A model generated the notes under the pieces. It was not told the origin of the DNA, did not search any database, and saw only the letters and a program-made list of their open reading frames with translations. From Fidelibacterota bacterium (GTDB lineage Bacteria; Fidelibacterota; Marinisomatia; Marinisomatales; TCS55), in assembly GCA_002701785.1 (NCBI GenBank), contig NZXC01000044.1:11882-18383 (forward strand): a stretch of DNA of 6,502 nt, written 5' to 3'. Position numbers and translations under genes: made by a program. Shown piece by piece: positions 1 to 6,502 of this stretch (its first letter is position 1; each line of letters starts with the position of its first letter).

Positions 1-144
1 ATCTCTGAGTTTGATGTTTTAGATGAATTACCACAAGTTGATCCAGAAGATTATGAGGAAAAAGAAAAAGTAACTACCGAAGCTTTGGATCAGTTTTTAT
101 CAGGAGATTTACAATGGAGAGATTTAGAAGGTGATGATTCATAG
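1..144 (+). CDS. C-terminal end of a small acidic protein, possibly RNA polymerase omega subunit (partial)
   Basis: Frame 1 is open from the window edge to a TAG stop at 142-144, giving the last 47 residues of a protein whose start lies outside. The tail is strongly acidic (many Asp and Glu) with no membrane segment or cysteine. Its last part, with the pattern T-x-x-ALDQFLSGDLQW, resembles the end of many omega subunits, where a short helix of the type 'AL-x-E-I-x-x-G-K-hydrophobic' follows a charged linker. If so, it is the RNA polymerase assembly factor RpoZ. The conserved omega core is not in view, so this is a weak inference and the protein is otherwise unrecognised. The next gene starts 8 bases after the stop, so the two are probably cotranscribed. 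The reading frame is convincing because codon use matches the neighbours and it stops exactly where the next gene's ribosome site begins. Confidence 0.6.
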   Translation: MSEFDVLDELPQVDPEDYEEKEKVTTEALDQFLSGDLQWRDLEGDDS

Positions 145-146
145 GA
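143..146 (+). promoter_or_regulatory. Ribosome binding site (AGGA) supporting the TTG start of udg
   Basis: AGGA lies 6 bases before the TTG at 153 and overlaps the TAG stop of the preceding gene. It is the clearest Shine-Dalgarno-like element at any gene start in the window. It is the main reason for placing the start at 153 rather than at the first in-frame ATG at 297, which would begin just before the iron-sulphur cysteines. Confidence 0.55.
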
Positions 147-152
147 TTAAGC

Positions 153-809
153 TTGATAAATAATAATTTTATTAATAAATATTTGAGACAGACTCAAGAT
201 ATTTATGGAGATAAGCTTTTTTTAAAAATAAATAAAGTATCTAATGACTCTAATATCGTAGAAAATTCATTGGATGAGTTTTATCATTCGATTAATATGT
301 GTCAGAAATGCCAATTAGGAAATAGCAGAAAAAACTTTGTTTTTGGTATTGGTGATAAAAATGCTGACTTATTACTTGTAGGAGAGGCTCCAGGGGAAAA
401 GGAAGATCTTGAAGGTGCCCCATTTGTTGGTCGCGCGGGAAAACTATTAGATAAAATATTGGCTGCTATATCTCTATCAAGAGATAAAGGTGTTTATATT
501 TGCAATGTCTTGAAATGTCGCCCTCCTGATAATCGTGACCCGTTACCATCTGAGATCGAAAAATGCGAGCCTTATTTGAAAGAGCAAATTAATTTGATAA
601 AGCCTAAACTAATAGTAGCTTTAGGTAGAGTAGCAGCGAAGACGTTATTAAATAATGATTTGGCATTAAAAGATATGCGTTCAATTAAGCATGACTATTA
701 TGGTACTCCGCTAGTGGCTACTTATCATCCAGCCGCTCTATTAAGAAATCAGAAACTTAAACCTGCTGCATGGGAAGATTTTAAATGGATAAGAAATCTA
801 ATTAACTGA
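153..809 (+). CDS. Uracil-DNA glycosylase, family 4 (4Fe-4S type)
   Basis: This enzyme removes uracil from DNA by cutting the N-glycosidic bond, the first step of base excision repair of deaminated cytosine or misincorporated dUMP. The 218-residue product carries the family 4 hallmarks. They are the motif GEAPGEKED (78-86) leading into PFVGRAGKLL (90-99), the sequence CRPPDNRDP (122-130), and the motif HPAALLR (192-198) with its conserved His192. The four cysteines expected to bind the 4Fe-4S cluster are all present: Cys50, Cys53, Cys122 and Cys138. The start is TTG with a good ribosome site. Residues 1-49 form a polar extension before the first cysteine, including a YLRQTQDIYGD-type helix that I recall from homologues, which supports the long form. 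It starts 8 bases after the upstream gene and ends 4 bases before dnaB, so it sits in the same operon. Family assignment is secure; the exact start is less so. Confidence 0.95.
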   Translation: MINNNFINKYLRQTQDIYGDKLFLKINKVSNDSNIVENSLDEFYHSINMCQKCQLGNSRKNFVFGIGDKNADLLLVGEAPGEKEDLEGAPFVGRAGKLLDKILAAISLSRDKGVYICNVLKCRPPDNRDPLPSEIEKCEPYLKEQINLIKPKLIVALGRVAAKTLLNNDLALKDMRSIKHDYYGTPLVATYHPAALLRNQKLKPAAWEDFKWIRNLIN

Positions 810-813
810 GAAT

Positions 814-2181
814 ATGGCGAATAATAAAACAGATCAAAATTTAAATTTACAACCACAATCGATTGAAGCAGAGCAAGCTGTCTTGGGCGCAATGTTGTCA
901 AGTAAAGATGCAATAAGTAAAGCATTGCAATGGGTGCGCAGTCATCATTTTTATAAAGAATCTCACAGTAAAATCTTTTTAGTTATGTCAGACCTTTTTG
1001 ATAAAGGAGAACCAATTGATACAATCTCAGTTATAAATAAATTGAAAAAGAATAAACAAATTGATGGTGTTGGTGGAGCTTATTTTATAACTGGTTTGGT
1101 AGAATCTGTACCTACTGCAGCGAATGTTGAGAGTTATGCTAAAATAGTATTGGAAAAGTTTATGCTTCGCGAATTAATAAGAGCTTCTCATGAATTGTCT
1201 AAAGACGCATATAACGATCGTCAAGATGTGGGTGAAATCCTCGATGCTGCTGAGCAAACAATTTTTGCAATAACTCAGGATCGTCTTCGTGGTGGTTTTT
1301 TGCCTATAGATGGTATATTGCATGAGACGTTTAAGAATCTAGATCGTATTGCTTCTAATCCTGGATCTGTGACAGGCGTAGCCTCAGGATTGATTGATTT
1401 GGATGAAATTACTTCTGGATTTCAAAAAGGTGACCTAGTAATTATTGCTGGTAGACCATCGATGGGTAAGACAGCATTAGCTTTATCAATTATGCGGAAT
1501 GCGGCAATAGACTTTAAAGTCCCTGTAGGAATGTTTAGTTTGGAAATGGCGAATCATCAATTAGCTCAAAGACTCCTCTGCGCTGAAGGAAGAGTTGATA
1601 GTCATTTGGTTCGGACAGGAAAACTTCCTAAGAATCAATGGAAAAATTTAAGTCTTGCAGTTGGCTCTCTTGCAGAAGCTGAAATTTATTTGGATGATAC
1701 TCCTGCTATAACTGTTTTGGAATTACGAGCAAAAGCTAGAAGATTGAAAGCTGAGAAGAATTTAGGTCTCATAATTATTGATTATCTGCAATTGATGCAG
1801 GGGCCTAGGAATATTGAGAGTAGACAGCAAGAAATATCTAATATATCACGTTCATTGAAAGCCTTGGCAAAAGAATTAGATATTCCGGTCATAGCTTTAT
1901 CGCAGTTATCTCGCGCCGTTGAGCAAAGGAGTGAACATAGACCACAATTATCTGATCTTAGAGAAAGCGGTGCAATTGAACAAGATGCAGATGTTGTTAT
2001 ATTCTTATATCGTTCATGGGTTTACTCTAGAGAAGAAGAAGAGAAGGGAAGAGCACAAGCTATAATTGCAAAGCAGAGAAATGGTCCCATTGGAACTGTA
2101 AATCTATCATTTATAGATCGTTTCGCTCGATTTGAAAGTGTTTCAGCTTTTGAAGAGTTAGAGTCTGAAGTTCCATTTTAA
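814..2181 (+). CDS. dnaB: Replicative DNA helicase DnaB
   Basis: DnaB is the hexameric 5'-3' helicase that unwinds the replication fork and recruits primase. The 455-residue product has normal family length. Residues about 14-115 form the N-terminal helical domain that contacts primase (IEAEQAVLGAML near the start), a linker covers about 140-180, and the RecA-like motor runs from about 185 to the end. Visible motor motifs are Walker A GRPSMGKT (213-220), FSLEM with a likely catalytic glutamate (241-245), Walker B LIIIDYLQLM (319-328, Asp323), the sensor region ending ALSQLSR (361-367), DLRESGAIEQDAD (381-393), and the arginine-finger segment KQRNGP (420-425). No intein interrupts these motifs although DnaB is a common intein host. 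The ATG at 814 follows the udg stop by 4 bases with only a weak GAG upstream, suggesting coupled translation. The last base of its TAA is shared with the next ATG. Confidence 0.99.
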   Translation: MANNKTDQNLNLQPQSIEAEQAVLGAMLSSKDAISKALQWVRSHHFYKESHSKIFLVMSDLFDKGEPIDTISVINKLKKNKQIDGVGGAYFITGLVESVPTAANVESYAKIVLEKFMLRELIRASHELSKDAYNDRQDVGEILDAAEQTIFAITQDRLRGGFLPIDGILHETFKNLDRIASNPGSVTGVASGLIDLDEITSGFQKGDLVIIAGRPSMGKTALALSIMRNAAIDFKVPVGMFSLEMANHQLAQRLLCAEGRVDSHLVRTGKLPKNQWKNLSLAVGSLAEAEIYLDDTPAITVLELRAKARRLKAEKNLGLIIIDYLQLMQGPRNIESRQQEISNISRSLKALAKELDIPVIALSQLSRAVEQRSEHRPQLSDLRESGAIEQDADVVIFLYRSWVYSREEEEKGRAQAIIAKQRNGPIGTVNLSFIDRFARFESVSAFEELESEVPF

Positions 2182-2183
2182 TG
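2179..2183 (+). other. TAATG stop-start overlap between dnaB and rel
   Basis: The dnaB stop TAA (2179-2181) and the rel start ATG (2181-2183) share one base. The only upstream purine-rich stretch is GAAG at 2167-2170, 10 bases before the ATG, so re-initiation by ribosomes finishing dnaB is the likely way rel is translated. The overlap is directly visible; the coupling is inferred. Confidence 0.6.
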
Positions 2184-4376
2184 CAGAACCCATTAACAAA
2201 ATTTGTTCCGCACCTTGTAGGCGAATATCCACGGAAATTTCTAAATTTATTTGAAAGTGTATCTATTATTAAAGGATTTGAAAAAGATGAGATACGCGAT
2301 CTTTTATGGCAAGCATATGAATTTTCCAGTACTCACCATGAAGGTCAAAAAAGAAAATCTGGCGAACCCTATTTTAGTCATTGCTTAGCCGTTGCCAACA
2401 CTCTTGCATTATGGAAGATGGATCATTTTACTATTGCAGGAGGAATGTTACATGATACTGTTGAGGATACAGATGCATCGATTAACGATATAAAAGCTCT
2501 ATTTGGTAAAGATGTAGCTGATCTCGTTGATGGTGTTACCAAACTAGGAGGTATCCGTTTCTCAAGCAGAGAAGAGAAACAAGCAGGTAACTTTATGAAG
2601 ATGTTGCTTTCCGTTGCAAAGGATCTGCGTGTAATAATAATTAAATTTGCCGATAGGCTTCATAACATGAAGACAATCAAACATTTGCCCAGGATTAAGC
2701 GTCATCGAATAGCGATAGAGACTAGAGATGTTTATGTTCCATTGGCTAATAGGTTGGGAATGGCTAAGGTAAAAGCTGAGTTAGAAGATTTAGTATTTCA
2801 AACATTAAATCCAAAAGCATATTCTGATCTTGAATCCAAAATTAAATCAAATAGAAGAGCTAGAGAGAGATATATTTCTGATATTACTAAACCAATAATA
2901 GATGAATTATCTAAGTATAATTTGGACGCATCAATTTATGGTAGAGTTAAATCTTATTCCTCTATATATGGTAAGATGGTTAAAAGAGGTAAATCTTTTA
3001 ATGAAATTTATGATAATCTTGCAGTGAGAGTTATTGTTGATAAAATAGAAGATTGTTATTTAACACTCGGAGTTTTACATCAAAAATTTAAGCCTGTCCA
3101 AGATCGTTTTAAGGATTTCATCGCTACTCCAAAAACAAATGCTTATCAATCAATACATACAACTGTTATAGGTCCAGAAGGAAAATTAGTTGAGATTCAA
3201 ATTAGAACAAGGGAGATGGAAGAAACTGCTGAAATAGGCATTGCTGCACATTGGCAATATAAAAATGATGGAGTTGCTAGTAAGAGTATCGATGATCATA
3301 TAAAATGGTTAAGAGATCTAGTAGAGATTCTTCAAGGTGAGTCGTCTGATCCAAGAGAATTTATGAATCTTCTAAAGATTGATTTATTTAATGATGAAAT
3401 ATTTGTATTTACCCCAAATGGTGATTTAGTTCAGTTGCCAGTTGATTCAACTCCAATTGATTTTGCATTTAATGTTCATACAGAAGTAGGATTGCATTGT
3501 ATTGGAGCTAAGGTCGATCATAAAGTTGTACCACTAAATACAATTTTAAAAAATGGAGATAATGTAGAAATATTAACTAGCAAATCTCAAAATCCTAGTT
3601 ATGGATGGTTAAAGTTTGTCGTGACAAGTAAAGCTAGAAATAATATAAATAGATTTTTACAGAAGACGACAAGAGATGAAAGCATCGTTCTTGGTAAACA
3701 ACTTGTTGAAAAAACGCTTAGAAGATTAAAACGAAAATCAATGATAAATGAATTAATTGAATCATATTTCAAATTTGGATATAATAATTCCGATTCTTTT
3801 CTTGAAGCTATTGGGAGTGGATCAATTGCTATTAGAGATGTATTAAATAAAATAAGCCCAAATGATAAGAACTCAATTGAGGAAGAACCTTCAGATGGAG
3901 AAAGTAGTTTTCTGGATTTTGCTAGAGGTAGATCTAAAGGTATTAAAATTCAAGGAATTAAAAATTTAATGGTATCTTTCGGAAAATGTTGTAATCCAAT
4001 TCCTGGTGATGAAATGATTGGTTTTATCACTAGAGGTAGGGGAGTTACCGTGCATCATTCTACATGTAAAAGCTTACCTTTATTAAATGAAGAATCAGAT
4101 CGTTTGATTCCAGTAGAATGGGATGTTGGAAGATCTGATATTTTTAATGTAAGGCTCAAAGTAGAATCAATTGATAGAAAGGGTATGTTAAGAGAAATTA
4201 CAGAAGTTATTTCAAGTTCAAATATCAATATAACTAGTGTTGATATGAAGGTTAAAGATGCTTTATCGACAGCATTTTTTATTATACAAATAAATAACAT
4301 AAAGCAACTTGATCGTATAATTAAGAAAGTAATCAAAATTCCTGGAGTTGATAACGTAGAAAGAACAGGCATTTAG
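2181..4376 (+). CDS. rel: Bifunctional (p)ppGpp synthetase/hydrolase, long Rel/SpoT type
   Basis: This cytoplasmic enzyme makes and degrades the starvation alarmone (p)ppGpp. All domains of a long RSH protein are present in 731 residues. The HD hydrolase (about 40-200) has Arg58, His67, His91-Asp92, Glu95-Asp96 (LHDTVEDT) and Asp158 (FADRL), so it should bind Mn and be active. The synthetase (about 240-360) has YGRVKSYSSIYGKM (253-266), Asp278, NAYQSIHTT (320-328) and Glu338 in VEIQIRT. The charged motif RFKD (309-312) is the form found in bifunctional Rel/SpoT enzymes; RelA synthetases have EFDD there. TGS follows at about 406-466, then a helical region, a zinc-finger-like RIS domain with Cys603, Cys604, His625/His626 and Cys629, and a C-terminal ACT domain (about 655-731). 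It sits between dnaB and the HU-like gene, 2 bases before the latter. Whether it is the only RSH gene in the genome cannot be seen here. Confidence 0.97.
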   Translation: MQNPLTKFVPHLVGEYPRKFLNLFESVSIIKGFEKDEIRDLLWQAYEFSSTHHEGQKRKSGEPYFSHCLAVANTLALWKMDHFTIAGGMLHDTVEDTDASINDIKALFGKDVADLVDGVTKLGGIRFSSREEKQAGNFMKMLLSVAKDLRVIIIKFADRLHNMKTIKHLPRIKRHRIAIETRDVYVPLANRLGMAKVKAELEDLVFQTLNPKAYSDLESKIKSNRRARERYISDITKPIIDELSKYNLDASIYGRVKSYSSIYGKMVKRGKSFNEIYDNLAVRVIVDKIEDCYLTLGVLHQKFKPVQDRFKDFIATPKTNAYQSIHTTVIGPEGKLVEIQIRTREMEETAEIGIAAHWQYKNDGVASKSIDDHIKWLRDLVEILQGESSDPREFMNLLKIDLFNDEIFVFTPNGDLVQLPVDSTPIDFAFNVHTEVGLHCIGAKVDHKVVPLNTILKNGDNVEILTSKSQNPSYGWLKFVVTSKARNNINRFLQKTTRDESIVLGKQLVEKTLRRLKRKSMINELIESYFKFGYNNSDSFLEAIGSGSIAIRDVLNKISPNDKNSIEEEPSDGESSFLDFARGRSKGIKIQGIKNLMVSFGKCCNPIPGDEMIGFITRGRGVTVHHSTCKSLPLLNEESDRLIPVEWDVGRSDIFNVRLKVESIDRKGMLREITEVISSSNINITSVDMKVKDALSTAFFIIQINNIKQLDRIIKKVIKIPGVDNVERTGI

Positions 4377-4378
4377 AA

Positions 4379-4690
4379 ATGAAAGTAAGAACATTTACAA
4401 AAAAAGATGTAGCTGTAGAAATTGCAAATCGATTAGAAGCAACCCTCGTTGATTCTTTAATATTTACTGATGAGTTATTTTTAGTTTTACGAGATATGTT
4501 AACTGATGATCATGAAAAAGTAAGGATTGAAATTAGGAATTTTGGTGTACTTGAAGTTAAACCAACGAAAGCTAAGCCTAACGCAAGGAATCCTCAGACT
4601 AATCAGGAAATCTTTGTTCCTGCGCATAAGAAAACACATTTCAAACCAGGTAAAATTCTTAAACGATTTTTAAAAAATCCTATCAAGTAA
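4379..4690 (+). CDS. HU/IHF-family DNA-binding protein
   Basis: HU/IHF proteins are small dimeric proteins that bend DNA and organise the nucleoid. The 103-residue product has the fold's landmarks. An N-terminal helical pair (FTKKDVAVEIANRLE, 6-20, then DELFLVLRDML, 31-41) serves for dimerisation. It is followed by the FG turn (55-56), the beta arm carrying RNP (70-72) whose proline intercalates into DNA, the arm return ending in FVPAHKKTHFKPGK (79-92), and a basic C-terminal tail. It departs from typical HU in several places: NFG for GFG, KPTKAKP in place of the usual Arg-rich stretch before RNP, and Asn75 where the signature normally has Gly (RNPxTG). HU cannot be told from an IHF-like paralogue by sequence alone, so no symbol is given. 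It starts 2 bases after rel with AGG 9 bases upstream, and ruvX follows after 11 bases. Confidence 0.93.
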   Translation: MKVRTFTKKDVAVEIANRLEATLVDSLIFTDELFLVLRDMLTDDHEKVRIEIRNFGVLEVKPTKAKPNARNPQTNQEIFVPAHKKTHFKPGKILKRFLKNPIK

Positions 4691-4701
4691 ACTTCCATTA
4701 A

Positions 4702-5106
4702 ATGGGAAGAATTTTAGCTATTGATTACGGTGATCAAAGAATAGGGCTTGCACTATCTGATCCATTAAAGATTATTGCCAGCCCATATAAAACAATTATA
4801 AATCATGATCATCATATAGTTAATCTAATTCAAGATATCATTATTATAGAAGATGTGGAATTAACAATTGTTGGCTTACCACTTGCTATGTCTGGACAAG
4901 ATACAGATCAGACAAAAAAAGTAAAATTTTTTTCAGATAAATTATCTTCAAAAGGTATTAAAATAAAATTTGTTGATGAAAGGTGGAGTTCAAAAGCTGC
5001 AAAAAGATCCATGAAAGATCAGGGTATTAAAACAGGGCATAATAAATCTTTAGTTGATCAAACTGCAGCAGCAATATTTCTGCAACAATATTTAGATCAA
5101 AAATAA
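4702..5106 (+). CDS. ruvX: RuvX/YqgF, RNase H-fold putative Holliday junction resolvase or pre-16S rRNA nuclease
   Basis: RuvX (YqgF) is a small RNase H-like nuclease, linked in different bacteria to Holliday junction resolution and to 5' end maturation of 16S rRNA. The 134-residue length is typical. The expected acidic residues are all present: Asp8 in AIDYGDQRIGLALSD (6-20), Glu93 in FVDERWSS (90-97), and Asp119 in SLVDQTAAAIFLQQYL (116-131). The conserved GLPLAMSG loop lies at 58-65. The start at 4702 puts the catalytic motif at the usual distance from the N terminus. There is no recognisable Shine-Dalgarno site in the 11 bases between the HU-like gene and this ATG, so coupling from upstream is likely. 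Lnt begins 2 bases after the stop. The coding sequence holds eight GATC tetramers and a seven-A run followed by a seven-T run (4914-4933), but the frame is intact. Family identity is firm; which of the two proposed roles applies is open. Confidence 0.96.
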   Translation: MGRILAIDYGDQRIGLALSDPLKIIASPYKTIINHDHHIVNLIQDIIIIEDVELTIVGLPLAMSGQDTDQTKKVKFFSDKLSSKGIKIKFVDERWSSKAAKRSMKDQGIKTGHNKSLVDQTAAAIFLQQYLDQK

Positions 5107-5108
5107 TT

Positions 5109-6502
5109 ATGTCAAATTTCCTTGATATATCAAAATGGAAACTATCTGTATTATCAGGTATTTTAATTGGGTTATCCTATCCGCCATCTCCTCTTGGGAT
5201 TTTAGCTTGGTTTGGGTTGATACCATTAATTCATATTTTACTTAACACATCCATAGTTAATAGTATGAAATGGTCTTTTATAACAGGTATTATTGTAAAT
5301 GTTATAACTGTTTATTGGTTTGGACTCAATAGTGGAGCCGGTTTGGTGCCTGCTATAATATCTATGATTGCAGCAATTTTATATCTAAGTATATTTTGGA
5401 TGTTATTGGGCTTCTTATCCAGCTGGCATCATAAAATGACTGGATATGGACTATCTCTCATACCATTACTTTGGGTCTCTATAGAGTATTTACGGAGTTT
5501 CGGTCCTCTTTCATTTCCCTGGATTAATTTAGCATTAACTCAAACATTCAGCTTGCCCCTAATTCAAATTGCAGATGTAACGGGTTCTATGGGCATTAGT
5601 TTCTGGATAGTTGTATTAAATGTGATAATATATATTGCTATAAATTCTAAAGGTGCAGAAAAAAATATATTATCTATTGGAGCCTTGCTATTATTAGTAA
5701 TTTTTTTATTAGGTTTTTTTCGAATCTCCTCCATTCAGAATAGATATACTGAAAATGAAGTTCGTGTTGCTATTGTTCAGCCAAATATAGATCCAAATCT
5801 AAAATGGGAACAAAATTTTCGCGATAGAATTTTTAATACGATGGATTCACTTCATAATGTAGCGATTAAACTTGACCCCGATTTTATTTTATGGCCTGAG
5901 GCAGCATTACCAACATATTTAAGAATAAATTATTCAAATCGTAGATCAATCTTGCAAAAAGTGAAAAAATCTAACATTCCACTGCTTACTGGAACTCCAG
6001 ATAGGATTAAAGGGAGGGATAATCAAATAGATTATTATAATGCTGCGATGTTTATAAAGCCTGATGGCTCAACAAAAATGTACTATAAGATACATTTAGT
6101 TCCTTTTGCTGAAAGCATTCCATTTTCAAATTATTTTCCATTTCTTAAAAAACTAAATTTTGGTCAAGCAAATTTCACAGCTGGATCTGAATATACAATA
6201 TTCAATGTTGACAATTTTGCATTTGCAAATTTGATTTGCTATGAATCTAGTATCCCAAAAATTGCAAGAAAGTTTGTTAATCTCGGTGCTAAATTTATTA
6301 CTATTGAGACAAATGATTCTTGGTGCGGTCACTCTTCTGGTGTATATCAACATTTTCAAATTGCCAAGATAAGAGCAGTTGAAAACAGAATACCTATAGC
6401 TCGTAGTGCAAATACAGGGGTTTCTGCGTTGATTTTACCTACTGGTAAAGTAAACAAAAAAATACCTTTCAATAAACAGGAAGTCTTTCTTGCTAGTATT
6501 CC
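5109..6502 (+). CDS. lnt: Apolipoprotein N-acyltransferase Lnt (partial, 3' end beyond the window)
   Basis: Lnt is an inner-membrane enzyme that moves an acyl chain from phospholipid to the N-terminal cysteine of lipoproteins, the last step of maturation before outer-membrane sorting. The frame stays open from ATG 5109 to the edge, giving 464 residues. Hydrophobic segments at about 13-46, 55-70, 80-104, 115-127, 158-178 and 187-205 fit the multi-span N-terminal half. A nitrilase-like periplasmic domain begins near EVRVAIVQPNI (217-227). Catalytic residues are Glu264 (WPEAALP), Lys327 (YYKIHLVPFAE) and Cys377 (LICYES). Glu335 and Glu379 match further active-site glutamates, with the same spacing from Lys327 and Cys377 as in E. 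coli Lnt. The conserved TNDSW, RAVENR and ARSANTGVS stretches follow. Only the end of the domain and any final membrane helix are missing. It starts 2 bases after ruvX without a visible ribosome site. Its presence indicates a diderm envelope. Confidence 0.97.
   Translation, partial: MSNFLDISKWKLSVLSGILIGLSYPPSPLGILAWFGLIPLIHILLNTSIVNSMKWSFITGIIVNVITVYWFGLNSGAGLVPAIISMIAAILYLSIFWMLLGFLSSWHHKMTGYGLSLIPLLWVSIEYLRSFGPLSFPWINLALTQTFSLPLIQIADVTGSMGISFWIVVLNVIIYIAINSKGAEKNILSIGALLLLVIFLLGFFRISSIQNRYTENEVRVAIVQPNIDPNLKWEQNFRDRIFNTMDSLHNVAIKLDPDFILWPEAALPTYLRINYSNRRSILQKVKKSNIPLLTGTPDRIKGRDNQIDYYNAAMFIKPDGSTKMYYKIHLVPFAESIPFSNYFPFLKKLNFGQANFTAGSEYTIFNVDNFAFANLICYESSIPKIARKFVNLGAKFITIETNDSWCGHSSGVYQHFQIAKIRAVENRIPIARSANTGVSALILPTGKVNKKIPFNKQEVFLASI

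Noticed and set aside
1450..1475. Intein insertion at the DnaB Walker A site
   Set aside because: DnaB is a frequent intein host, but the GRPSMGKT motif is continuous and total length is normal.
4055..4372. Minus-strand open frame of 105 codons
   Set aside because: It lies wholly inside the RIS/ACT-coding end of rel, encodes a low-complexity Ile/Ser/Leu-rich product of no recognisable family, and is best explained as an antisense shadow.
4348..4378. TTGATA before the HU-like gene as a possible -35 element of an internal promoter
   Set aside because: No acceptable -10 box lies about 17 bases downstream, and the sequence is coding for the end of rel.
4914..4933. Seven-A run followed by seven-T run in ruvX as a possible programmed frameshift site
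   Set aside because: The normal frame continues through it into the conserved DER and Asp119 motifs, giving a full-length RuvX. No alternative product of interest is visible.
5408..5424. TTATCCAGC-like sequence as a DnaA box
   Set aside because: It differs from the TTATNCACA consensus, stands alone, and lies within lnt coding sequence, so it gives no support for an origin.
5701..5720. Two seven-T runs in lnt as possible terminator or slippage signal
   Set aside because: No GC-rich stem precedes them, and they encode Phe residues in a membrane segment of an intact reading frame.
6153..6359. Minus-strand open frame of 68 codons with several cysteines
   Set aside because: It is antisense to the conserved catalytic part of lnt, including the Cys377 region, and resembles no known family.

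Overview
The window is one uninterrupted run of plus-strand genes with almost no intergenic DNA (gaps of 2 to 11 bases, one 1-base overlap), from a bacterium with A+T-rich DNA (roughly two thirds A+T by eye). In order it holds the 3' end of a small acidic protein (possibly RNA polymerase omega), a family 4 uracil-DNA glycosylase, the replicative helicase DnaB, a bifunctional Rel/SpoT-type (p)ppGpp synthetase/hydrolase, an HU/IHF-family DNA-binding protein, RuvX (YqgF), and most of apolipoprotein N-acyltransferase Lnt, which runs off the right edge.

The organism is a diderm (Gram-negative-type) bacterium, because Lnt completes triacylation of lipoproteins for an outer membrane. The low GC, very compact layout, mostly weak Shine-Dalgarno sites and the combination of genes recall the Fibrobacterota-Chlorobiota-Bacteroidota superphylum, perhaps a marine lineage such as Marinimicrobia (SAR406). 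That placement is an impression from gene content and protein style, not a measured result.

Functionally the cluster is housekeeping. It covers repair of deaminated cytosine (UDG), fork unwinding (DnaB), starvation signalling that restrains replication and transcription (Rel), nucleoid architecture (HU-like), a nuclease-like factor for Holliday junctions or rRNA processing (RuvX), and envelope lipoprotein maturation (Lnt). Spacing implies one transcript with translational coupling. No terminator or promoter is convincing inside it, so the controlling promoter should lie upstream of the window.

I see no mobile element, CRISPR array, tRNA, rRNA, riboswitch, intein or frameshift, and no stretch over 300 bases lacks a gene. 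All catalytic residues I could check are intact. I did not find a previously undescribed system. The points most worth a second look are the identity of the first partial gene, a non-ATG start on udg, sequence departures in the HU-like protein, and a local excess of GATC tetramers in ruvX.
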